From assembly GCA_016844935.1 (NCBI GenBank), contig JAERTK010000316.1, positions 1-64,000 on the forward strand: a DNA stretch of 64,000 nt. The letters are read 5' to 3'. The notes under the pieces were generated by a model. It ran no database searches. It saw nothing but the letters and a program-made list of their open reading frames with translations, and was not told the DNA's origin. The translations under genes were made by a program, and so were the position numbers. The stretch comes from Desulfobacteraceae bacterium. GTDB taxonomy: Bacteria; Desulfobacterota; DSM-4660; Desulfatiglandales; Desulfatiglandaceae. Positions within the stretch are counted from its first letter, which is position 1; every line of letters begins with the position of its first letter. Below are positions 26,958-34,648 of this stretch, piece by piece.

Positions 26958-28541
26958 TTATGATTTTTTTTGGGCCATCAGCTTCTCAAACACTTGATCT
27001 CGGTTCTTCTGAATCCCGTTCCCGTCGTGATAGAGAAGGACCAACTCTAAGGGGCCTCCCCCGAGGGCCTTCCGGGCCACATTGTCCGGGCTGATGGTGT
27101 ATCGCCCCATGATTTTTTCCGTGGGCCAGCCGGGATCCGGATAGGTCAAGTAGACCAATTCGGAACAAACGATTTTGTCCGTCGTCTCCACGTCAAAGTT
27201 GAAATCATACGCCTTGCCGATCTGGCGCAAGGCGCGGATGATGGCTTGGCCCAACGCCTCTTTGCCAAGAGATTTCACGCGCAGCACGGCCAAATCATCG
27301 ATATTGAGAAAATGTTCCAGGGTGTTCAACTGAACCCCCTCCCGCAGTGCCTCAGCAACGGACGCGCCGCGTCGAATGGCATTGTGGTGTTTTTGGACCA
27401 CCGGGTGGTCCCAAATCCCCAGCGCTTTCAATTCCTGTTCATTGCCGACCCATATGGCCGCATGTCCCCAGTGGCCCGGGATCAAACGGTCCGTAAGCCG
27501 AAAGGGGGTTTTCTCCAGAAGGATGTCCCCGGCCTTCAAGTTCTTCACCGCGTCTTGCCGTACATGGGGGTCTTCATAAAGTTTGCCTTTTCTTTCCTCC
27601 ACCAGCCCCACCACATTTCCGAAAAATTGGCTGACACCCCCTACCACCGATCGATTAATGATATTCAGGTTGTCCTTGACCCGGTTCGTACGTGCGTCGG
27701 TTTCAATGGCCTCAATCCGCTCCGATGCCCCCTCTTTGAACAGGGCAAAGGAAGGACTCTGCTGTATCAGAAGGTTGAAATAGGTGAGCTGATCGTCTTC
27801 CCTATGACTGGTTTCTAAATCTTTCATCCGGCTGGCATAATAATCGATGCCCTCCTGAATGTATAGGGCGTTTGACCGGGAGAGGAAGGCCTCAGTAATG
27901 GCCTCCATCTGATTTTCTTTGATGCCGTAGCCCAGATCGCTTGCATTTAAAAAGCGCCTAATGCGTTCGTCTTCGTTTAAAACGGCCAATGTCCCCAGGT
28001 AGGTATCATAGAGCATCAAAGAGGCTGCAAGGGAGAGCATGACGCCCTTGAGCCGGGTGGTCTCATCCAAAGGTTCCAGTCCCATTTCCGCCACCATTGC
28101 GGGGTGGGCCCGCAGCCAGCAGGAATGGCGGCCCACGAAACCGGCGAAACCGTCGCTCAGGGAAAGTCCCTTTCGCATTCTTTTCTTCATGGTATTTTGA
28201 AGCCCGGGCCGCATGGGACCATCGTTCTTCATTTCCTCCTTAAGCTTCTGGACAAGCTTCATGGTCTGGGCACGCGACGTCAGAAGATCCTCGACCATGG
28301 TTTGGAGAAGCTCGGTTTCGCGGTCCAGCATGGATGTCAGTTGCGTCTTATGGCCTTTGGTGTTTCGAAGCGTATCCCAGCAGTTTTGCTCACTGAACAC
28401 AATCAGGTCCTGGTTTCGGCCCTGGATGGATTGTGGCCCACAGCCGGTGAAAGCAATGAGCACCGCCAATAACAAAACCCTGCGCCACATGACAAAAAAG
28501 GCTTTAAAGGCATAAATGAAAGAAGGGGATTCCAAAAACAT
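26958..28541 (-). CDS. Lipoprotein with C-terminal permuted papain-like (YiiX/YebB) domain
   Basis: About 527 residues. A signal peptide with lipobox (VLLLAVLIAFTGCG) indicates attachment to a membrane by a lipidated cysteine. The middle is mainly helical and unlike any family I recognise. The last 200 residues resemble the YiiX/YebB branch of NlpC/P60: GHWGHAAIWVG carries the histidine, DKIVCSELVYLTYP the cysteine, and GKAYDFNFD a conserved turn. Such domains cut peptide or ester bonds in the cell envelope. ATG 28541 has GGAG upstream; ATG 28490 would give a more usual 18-residue signal. Confidence 0.75.
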   Translation of the reverse strand: MFLESPSFIYAFKAFFVMWRRVLLLAVLIAFTGCGPQSIQGRNQDLIVFSEQNCWDTLRNTKGHKTQLTSMLDRETELLQTMVEDLLTSRAQTMKLVQKLKEEMKNDGPMRPGLQNTMKKRMRKGLSLSDGFAGFVGRHSCWLRAHPAMVAEMGLEPLDETTRLKGVMLSLAASLMLYDTYLGTLAVLNEDERIRRFLNASDLGYGIKENQMEAITEAFLSRSNALYIQEGIDYYASRMKDLETSHREDDQLTYFNLLIQQSPSFALFKEGASERIEAIETDARTNRVKDNLNIINRSVVGGVSQFFGNVVGLVEERKGKLYEDPHVRQDAVKNLKAGDILLEKTPFRLTDRLIPGHWGHAAIWVGNEQELKALGIWDHPVVQKHHNAIRRGASVAEALREGVQLNTLEHFLNIDDLAVLRVKSLGKEALGQAIIRALRQIGKAYDFNFDVETTDKIVCSELVYLTYPDPGWPTEKIMGRYTISPDNVARKALGGGPLELVLLYHDGNGIQKNRDQVFEKLMAQKKS

Positions 28542-28628
28542 GTCGGACTCCATGAAAACTATTTTGCTGAATTTATAGCATTTGCAGGGATAGGGATCAA
28601 ACTTTCATATGTTTTGATTTTTTGAGGC

Positions 28629-28694
28629 GATGAAGAAAAAGGTGTCAGAGTCCTCCCGGTTCACAGATTTTACAGAAAATCTACAAAATCATGA
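28629..28694 (+). pseudogene. Relic of a second DUF4143 ATPase C-terminus
   Basis: In the plus frame the sequence reads E-E-K-G-V-R-V-L-P-V-H-R-F-Y-R-K and ends at a stop (28692-28694). The intact ATPase at 28871-30010 ends E-K-N-G-V-R-V-L-P-F-H-T-F-C-K-E. Nucleotides GGTGTCAG-GTCCT-CC and TTCACA are shared. Only the tail remains, with stop codons immediately upstream. Confidence 0.55.
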
Positions 28695-28832
28695 AAAAGC
28701 CCTGATAAGGGATTTACTCACATTTGGGGCGCATGGGTTTTTCAAACATGTGAAGGTGGGCTGATGTGCCCCCAGAAAAAAGCATGGTCTGGAAGCGGGG
28801 TTTTGGAATTTATAAAATCATGTGCATTCTAC

Positions 28833-28848
28833 TTTACTCATGAGTAAA
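28833..28848. promoter_or_regulatory. Perfect 16-base palindrome before the second DUF4143 ATPase
   Basis: TTTACTCATGAGTAAA is its own reverse complement and lies 23 bases before the ATG. A site this symmetrical in this place is likely an operator; no regulator gene is adjacent, so self-control or a distant factor is possible. Confidence 0.55.
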
Positions 28849-28870
28849 ATCGTGTTATAGCGATTTTGCC

Positions 28871-30010
28871 ATGAAAAAAATATATAAACGATACATCAAA
28901 GATTCGGTTGATGAAGACCTGAAAAACAAAATGGTCTTTGTGGGTGGTCCCAGACAGGTTGGCAAGACGACCTTTGCGTTAACATTTCTTGCAGAACCCC
29001 ATGAAAAACATCCCGCCTACCTGAACTGGGATGATGTTTTGACCCGCTCATCGCTACTGAGGGGAGAATTGCCCCCGAATCAAGACTTGATCGTTTTAGA
29101 CGAAATCCATAAATATGCAAGATGGCGCAACCTCGTCAAAGGGTTCTATGATACAAAAAAAACTGATATCTCTTTTATCATCACCGGCTCCGCAAGATTG
29201 GACTATTACAGCAAGGGGGGAGACTCCCTTCATGGCAGATATCATTATTACCGGCTTCACCCTTTTTCCATTCAAGAAGTTAATACCACCCCTTCGGCAA
29301 GTGATGTTCAGGGGTTGCTTAAATTCGGAGGTCTCCCCGAGCCTTTTTTAAGAGCGGACGAAAAATTCTGGAGAAGATGGCAAAAAGAGAGACTCCAGAG
29401 GGTTATTTACGAAGATATCCGGGATCTTGAAAACATTAAAGAGATAAGCCTTCTTGAATTGCTGGCGGAAGAAATCCCCAATCGGGTAGGTTCACCGCTT
29501 TCTGTAAAAAACCTGAAAGAACTCCTGCAGGTAGCCCATGAAACCGTGGAACGCTGGCTGAAAATCTTTGAACGAATGTATTATTGCTATCGCATCCCTC
29601 CCTATGGACCTCCAAAAGTTCGGGCTGTGAAAAAAGAACAGAAGCTGTATCTGTGGGACTGGTCCATTATTCCAGACCCCGGTCCGAGGTTTGAAAATTT
29701 TGTGGCCTCTCAACTTTTGAAGTATTGTCATTTCGTGGAAGACACGGAAGGTTTCCGTATGGATCTTCGTTTCTTGAGAGATACGGACAAACGCGAAATC
29801 GATTTTGTTGTTTTAAAAGAAGGCAGACCCCTGTTTGCGGTTGAATGCAAAAGCGGTGAGAAGAACATCAATCCTTCCCTCTTTTATTTCATGAAGAGAA
29901 CCTCTATACCCAGGTTCTACCAGGTGCATGAAGGCAATAGAGATTACGAAAAAAATGGTGTCAGGGTCCTTCCCTTTCACACATTTTGCAAAGAGCTTTG
30001 TCTGCCATAA
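28871..30010 (+). CDS. AAA ATPase with DUF4143 C-terminal domain (copy 2)
   Basis: A 379-residue relative of the protein at 25554, diverged enough to be a separate acquisition. Walker A is GGPRQVGKTTFA, Walker B DLIVLDEIHKYARW, sensor region FIITGSARLD. The C-terminal nuclease-like core reads DKREIDFVVLKEGRPLFAVECKSGE, again with the D...E-x-K pattern. It lies behind a perfect palindrome and a relic of its own C-terminus. Confidence 0.87.
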   Translation: MKKIYKRYIKDSVDEDLKNKMVFVGGPRQVGKTTFALTFLAEPHEKHPAYLNWDDVLTRSSLLRGELPPNQDLIVLDEIHKYARWRNLVKGFYDTKKTDISFIITGSARLDYYSKGGDSLHGRYHYYRLHPFSIQEVNTTPSASDVQGLLKFGGLPEPFLRADEKFWRRWQKERLQRVIYEDIRDLENIKEISLLELLAEEIPNRVGSPLSVKNLKELLQVAHETVERWLKIFERMYYCYRIPPYGPPKVRAVKKEQKLYLWDWSIIPDPGPRFENFVASQLLKYCHFVEDTEGFRMDLRFLRDTDKREIDFVVLKEGRPLFAVECKSGEKNINPSLFYFMKRTSIPRFYQVHEGNRDYEKNGVRVLPFHTFCKELCLP

Positions 30011-30034
30011 GAAAATAACATTCGGAGAAGCCTG

Positions 30035-30427
30035 ATGAATCAAGACAGCAACACTCCCGTTAAGGGGGATATTCTTGTTGTAGATGATGACCCGTCGAGC
30101 CTGAGTGCCCTGTCATCCATGCTGACCGTTGAGGGATACGAGGTGCGGGGTGTCACGGACGGAAAAGCGGCACTGACCGAGGTCCAAAACAAACCTCCGG
30201 AATTGATCTTACTGGATGTTAAAATGCCCGGCATGGATGGTTTTGAAGTTTGTCAACAGATAAAAGCGGACGAAAAATCATCCCCCATACCGGTCCTCTT
30301 CCTGAGTGCTCTGGATGCGATGGAAGATAAGGTCAAAGGGTTTCACGCTAGAGCGGTGGACTTTATCACCAAACCATTTCAAGTGGAAGAGGTGTTGGCC
30401 CGGGTAAACCTCAAGCCGGCTTTTTAA
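30035..30427 (+). CDS. Response regulator receiver protein, probably truncated
   Basis: A 130-residue receiver domain: VVDDDPSS acidic pocket, phospho-acceptor in LILLDVKMPGMDG, VLFLSALD and the lysine in FITKPFQ. The domain is complete up to VEEVLARVN and then ends abruptly (LKPAF). Related receivers of this type usually continue with HLTLR-like sequence into a kinase or output domain. The stop falls inside the left arm of an 11-base inverted repeat (30423-30490), so the gene was probably cut short there. Confidence 0.75.
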   Translation: MNQDSNTPVKGDILVVDDDPSSLSALSSMLTVEGYEVRGVTDGKAALTEVQNKPPELILLDVKMPGMDGFEVCQQIKADEKSSPIPVLFLSALDAMEDKVKGFHARAVDFITKPFQVEEVLARVNLKPAF

Positions 30428-30490
30428 TGGTCCGTTGACAATAATAGAGGGTTTCTCTGCACTCTGTCCTCGTCCAGTGGGACCATTAAA
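30423..30490. repeat. Inverted repeat at the end of the truncated receiver gene
   Basis: TTTAATGGTCC at 30423-30433 and GGACCATTAAA at 30480-30490 are perfect inverted copies around a 46-base centre. The form resembles a very small non-autonomous element or its scar. It carries the stop codon of the receiver gene. Confidence 0.6.
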
Positions 30491-30729
30491 GGGGGAAAGG
30501 CCAACATCTTTCAAGTGAGGTTTCAGTTCGTGCTCTGAGTTGGCGCGCTTGATGGGAAACAGAAACCGCGAGTCAAGGCAGCCGTCCGGCGTTAACCCAT
30601 AAATAACTTGTTTATCACTTCCCGATTGTTCTAAAATAAACGCCTAAGATGATTTGAAAAGCGCATCATATTTTTCTGCCCGAATAAATGATGTCACATA
30701 AAGGTGAATGGGAAGGGAGATAAACATTG
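30491..30729. other. Intergenic region before the hydrogenase operon
   Basis: About 240 bases without gene. AAGGGAG lies before the hydrogenase start. No clear sigma70 or sigma54 promoter was found. Confidence 0.4.
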
Positions 30730-32562
30730 ATGGAATATAAAACCATCGGCAAGCGGGATTTTCGAGATTTCGTCAACAAGCTCATTCAGGGGGATCATGA
30801 AATCAACGGTGTGGTGGGGAAGGGAACCGCTTTTGTCTATGACACCCTGGCGGATGCGTCGGACCTTTGCCTGGACTATGATGAAACCCTGCTTCCGCCC
30901 AAAAAATATTTTCTTCCCGTCAAAGAAACCCTCCTGACTTTCAAGACCGGAGACCCCTCTTCCTATCACGAAAGCGTTGAAGCCGAACCGAGAATCATTA
31001 TCGGTATACACCCCTGGGACCTGGCGGCCATCGCGCTACTGGACAAGGCCTTTTCCACGGGACAGTCGGATGTCAACTACCTTTCAAGGCGAAATCAAAG
31101 CCTGCTGATCGGCATATACCCCACCCGGGCCTTTAAACATCGATTCAGTGGTTCCATGATCACCGATGAGCATTATCAGGTGGCGGATCTCATGTTGGTG
31201 GATATGGGAGATGGCACCTATGCTATTGAGGTGGTATCGGAAAAGGGAAGTGTGTTGATTCAAAAAAGCGCTGCCGTACCGGCCGACGAACACACCATCG
31301 AAAATATGGAAAGGCGAAAGCATGTGGTTCAGGATGAAGCGCGTCTCTCCATGCCAATGAAGGATTTGCCGGCATTTCTGCAAAAACAGCAGCAGTCGAA
31401 AGTGATCGATCGGCGTGCGGAAAGATGCTTTTCCTGCGGTTCATGCGTTCTCGTTTGCCCCACCTGCTACTGCTTCCACGTGGAGGAAGAGGTGGACCTT
31501 TCCCTTCAGGCGGGCCGGCGTACGCGTACCTGGGACGGGTGCATGATGGAGGGGTTTGCATCGGCTGCCGGTGGGCACAATTTCAGGGAAACCCCGGCCA
31601 ACCGCTTGCGGCATCGTGTTCTGAGAAAGGGAAAATACCTTCCCGACCACTTTCATCTGCCCGGCTGCGTCGGATGCGGTCGGTGCGCACGGGCCTGTGT
31701 GGCGGACATCGCTTCCCCATTGGAAATTGTCAACGAAATGAACCGTTCCATCTATCTCCCCGAGGTGGCCACCCTTCAAAAAGTCGAAGATATGACGGAT
31801 AAGGACCGCTTCTTTGAGTTTACCCTGGAAGGGCGGGATCTGGACCACCAACCCGGGCAGTTTGTGGAACTGTCAATTCCCGGCATCGGGGAAGCCCCCT
31901 TTTCCATTTCCTCATCCCCCACAAAACAGGGAAGTTTTGAGATGTTGATTCGAAATGTGGGAAAAGTGACCGAAGCGGTTCACCGCCTGGCACCGGGTGA
32001 CCAGGTGGGTATCCGGGGGCCGTTCGGTTCCCATTTTGCGGTGGAAAGGTACCTGGGGAAGGACCTCCTTTTTATTGCGGGAGGCCTGGGGCTGGCGCCC
32101 CTCCGATCCGCCATCAATTATGTCATGGACGACCGGAAAAATTACGGGCAGGTGATCATTCTTTCAGGGGCCAGGGACCGATCCCAGCGGCTTTTTCCCG
32201 AAGAAGTAAAGAGATGGTCCCGGGCGCCCGATACTCTTGTGCTGGAGACCCTGGACCAGGGGGACGAAGCGTGGTCCGGGCAGACCGGCGTGATTACCAC
32301 CCTGATCCCCATGGTTTCGGACCGCATTATTCCTTCCAACACAAAGGCGTTCGTTGTGGGTCCGCCGATCATGTACCGCTTCGTCATCCGTGAACTGGAA
32401 ACTTTGGGCTTTGATCATAAAGACATCCTGGTATCGCTGGAAAGGCGCATGGAATGCGGCGTTGGCAAGTGCGGTCACTGCCAGATCGACGACATCTATG
32501 TATGCCAGGAGGGACCGGTCTTTACCTATGAATCAATCCGAGAATCCATGGAGGCGTTATGA
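30730..32562 (+). CDS. [NiFe] hydrogenase electron-transfer subunit, fused beta (Fe-S) and gamma (FAD/NAD(P)) modules
   Basis: A 610-residue fusion. Residues 1-355 match the beta subunit of sulfhydrogenase-type enzymes, with two ferredoxin-like [4Fe-4S] sites: CFSCGSCVLVCPTC and CVGCGRCARAC. Residues 365-610 match the flavin reductase gamma subunit: flavin-binding GEAPFSISSSP, nucleotide-binding AGGLGLAPLRS, and a C-terminal [2Fe-2S] site (ECGVGKCGHC with a later cysteine in YVCQEGP). In typical group 3b enzymes these are separate proteins. It would carry electrons between NAD(P)H and the small subunit. ATG 30730 follows AAGGGAG. Overlaps the small-subunit gene by four bases. Confidence 0.88.
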   Translation: MEYKTIGKRDFRDFVNKLIQGDHEINGVVGKGTAFVYDTLADASDLCLDYDETLLPPKKYFLPVKETLLTFKTGDPSSYHESVEAEPRIIIGIHPWDLAAIALLDKAFSTGQSDVNYLSRRNQSLLIGIYPTRAFKHRFSGSMITDEHYQVADLMLVDMGDGTYAIEVVSEKGSVLIQKSAAVPADEHTIENMERRKHVVQDEARLSMPMKDLPAFLQKQQQSKVIDRRAERCFSCGSCVLVCPTCYCFHVEEEVDLSLQAGRRTRTWDGCMMEGFASAAGGHNFRETPANRLRHRVLRKGKYLPDHFHLPGCVGCGRCARACVADIASPLEIVNEMNRSIYLPEVATLQKVEDMTDKDRFFEFTLEGRDLDHQPGQFVELSIPGIGEAPFSISSSPTKQGSFEMLIRNVGKVTEAVHRLAPGDQVGIRGPFGSHFAVERYLGKDLLFIAGGLGLAPLRSAINYVMDDRKNYGQVIILSGARDRSQRLFPEEVKRWSRAPDTLVLETLDQGDEAWSGQTGVITTLIPMVSDRIIPSNTKAFVVGPPIMYRFVIRELETLGFDHKDILVSLERRMECGVGKCGHCQIDDIYVCQEGPVFTYESIRESMEAL

Positions 32563-33311
32563 GCACGAAACCGAAAGTGGCGTTTTTCGATTTTGCATCC
32601 TGCGAGGGGTGTCAGCTGCAGATCGCCAATCTGGAAGAGGAAATCATCGGCCTGGTAGACCTGGTGGATGTGGTGGAGTTCAGGGAGGTGATGACGGAAA
32701 AGGCCCCAAGCTACGACATTGCTTTTATTGAAGGCTCCATTACCCGGGAGAAAGATGAAGCGCGTCTGCGGGATATCCGCAAGCGGTCCGGTCTCCTGGT
32801 GGCCCTGGGCGCCTGTGCCGCCACCGGTGGCCTGAACAAACTCAAGAATGTTCGTGGCAACCTCGAACAGGTGAGGCGGGATGTGTATGGGGGCGATTGG
32901 GATCGTCCGCATCTGGAAACCTATGCCACCCGGGCTGTGGGTGAAATCGTTCCCGTGGATTTTCAAATTCATGGGTGTCCCATCAGCCGGGACGAGTTTC
33001 TTCATGTTGTGGAAGCCTTTGCGTTGGGTACAAATCCTGAAATACCCGATTATCCCGTCTGTGCCGAATGCAAAACCAAGGAAAATATCTGTCTTTTTCA
33101 TATGGGACAAACCTGTCTGGGCCCCGTCGTCCGTGCCGGCTGCGGGGCCATATGCCCCAGTAACGGTGTCGGGTGCGAGGGGTGTCGCGGCATCATTCCC
33201 CATGCCAACCAGAATGCCATGAAAGACGTTTTAGCTGAGCACAATCTGACAGTGGAGCAGATCACCGAAAAATTCAATCTGTTTCCCCTTTACCCGGAGG
33301 TGAACCCGTGA
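32559..33311 (+). CDS. [NiFe] hydrogenase small subunit (group 3 type)
   Basis: A 250-residue small subunit. DFASCEGCQ gives the first two cluster cysteines, followed by GACAATGG, IHGCPISRDEF, and the C-terminal cysteine set CAECKTKENIC and CGAICPSNGVGCEGC. These can hold three [4Fe-4S] clusters that wire the active site to the beta/gamma subunit. No twin-arginine signal is present, so the enzyme is cytoplasmic. Overlaps both neighbours by four bases. Confidence 0.93.
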   Translation: MSTKPKVAFFDFASCEGCQLQIANLEEEIIGLVDLVDVVEFREVMTEKAPSYDIAFIEGSITREKDEARLRDIRKRSGLLVALGACAATGGLNKLKNVRGNLEQVRRDVYGGDWDRPHLETYATRAVGEIVPVDFQIHGCPISRDEFLHVVEAFALGTNPEIPDYPVCAECKTKENICLFHMGQTCLGPVVRAGCGAICPSNGVGCEGCRGIIPHANQNAMKDVLAEHNLTVEQITEKFNLFPLYPEVNP

Positions 33312-34609
33312 CAGGAAAATCCATACGCATTGAAAACGCCCATATCTCAAGGGTGGAAGGCCATGGTAGTATTGTGGTGTACATGGAAGGGGACCGTCTT
33401 GAAAGAGTGGAATGGCAGATTCCCGAAGCCCCCCGCTTTTTCGAGTCCATGGTGGTTGGCAGAGACTGGAGCGAGCTCTCCCGAATTACCTCGCGCATCT
33501 GCGGCATCTGTTCCATTGGTCATACCTTCGCGTCCCAGAAGGCCACGGAAGCGGCCATGGGGATTACCATAACGGAACAGACCCGGCGTTTGAGGGAGAT
33601 TCTCAACCATGCGGAAAACCTTCAGAGCCATATCCTGCACGTGTGCTACCTGGTGCTGCCGGATCTTCTGGGGGTTGGGAGTGTTCTGCCCCTCATCGAA
33701 ACCCACCGGGAAGTGGTCCTTCTGGCCATCCGGCTCCATCGGCTGGCCAACGAAACCTGCGACAAAATCGGTGGCCGGACCACCCATCCCATACGGTCCT
33801 GCGTCAACGGTTGGAGCATGTTCCCAGACAAAAAAACTTTCCAGGAAATTCGGGATAACCACGTAAAGGCCATGGCGGATCTGAAACACCTGGCGGAATT
33901 TGTACAATCCCTCACCCATAAATTGCCCGATTTTGAGCGGGAAACGGAATACGTGAGCCTGACCCATCCCAGGGAATACGCCCTTTATGATGGCGTCATC
34001 AAGTCGAGTGATGTACCGGACCCCATATCTCCCCGGGACTACGAACGCGTTACCAACGAATATGTGGATGATCGCTCCACGGCCAAATGGACCCGGTTTA
34101 ATCGGGATGCCTATGCCGTGGGGGCCATGGCCCGGTTCAACAACAATCCGGACCAATTGAGTGATGGGGCAAAAGCCGTCGCCGGTCAACTGGGGCTGTC
34201 GGCACCCTGTCACAACCCCTTCATGAACAGCGTGGCCCAGGTGGTGGAGTGTGTGCTTTCCGTGGAAAAGACCATTGAACATTCACAATGGTTCCTGGAT
34301 AATGGGATCAAGGAAGAGGATAGGGGGTTTACTGTTTGTGAGGGTCGTGGAGTGGGTGCAGTGGATGTGCCACGGGGAACCCTGTTTCATGACTACACCT
34401 ACGACGGGAAGGGAAAATGCGTGGATGCCAACCTGGTGATTCCCACCAACCAGAACCATGCCAATATTCAGGTGGACATGGAAGAACTGGTGCCTCTTAT
34501 AACGGATATGCCCAGCGAAAAAATGAACCTGACACTGGAAATGCTGGTACGGGCCTATGACCCCTGTATTTCATGCTCAACCCATTTCGTTGATTTGAGA
34601 AGCACTTGA
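33308..34609 (+). CDS. [NiFe] hydrogenase large subunit (group 3 type)
   Basis: A 433-residue catalytic subunit. The N-terminal nickel motif is RICGICSIGH (R-x-C-G-x-C-x3-H) and the C-terminal one DPCISCSTH; all four nickel cysteines are present, so this is a true hydrogenase and not a complex I homologue. After the last histidine only FVDLRST remains, the short tail that a maturation protease would remove. No maturation gene is adjacent. The operon order is beta/gamma fusion, small, large. The usual role of such enzymes is reversible H2/NAD(P)H exchange. Confidence 0.95.
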   Translation: MTGKSIRIENAHISRVEGHGSIVVYMEGDRLERVEWQIPEAPRFFESMVVGRDWSELSRITSRICGICSIGHTFASQKATEAAMGITITEQTRRLREILNHAENLQSHILHVCYLVLPDLLGVGSVLPLIETHREVVLLAIRLHRLANETCDKIGGRTTHPIRSCVNGWSMFPDKKTFQEIRDNHVKAMADLKHLAEFVQSLTHKLPDFERETEYVSLTHPREYALYDGVIKSSDVPDPISPRDYERVTNEYVDDRSTAKWTRFNRDAYAVGAMARFNNNPDQLSDGAKAVAGQLGLSAPCHNPFMNSVAQVVECVLSVEKTIEHSQWFLDNGIKEEDRGFTVCEGRGVGAVDVPRGTLFHDYTYDGKGKCVDANLVIPTNQNHANIQVDMEELVPLITDMPSEKMNLTLEMLVRAYDPCISCSTHFVDLRST

Positions 34610-34648
34610 GTCCCCTGCGCTTTTATGGGTGCTGCGGCATGGAGAAAT

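Noticed and set aside
33347-34282. 311-codon minus-strand frame inside the hydrogenase large subunit gene
   Set aside because: The plus-strand gene is certain; the open antisense frame follows from its codon use.
33308-34609. Complex I-like NuoD homologue lacking nickel ligands
   Set aside because: Both cysteine pairs (RICGICSIGH and DPCISCSTH) are present, so it is a nickel hydrogenase.
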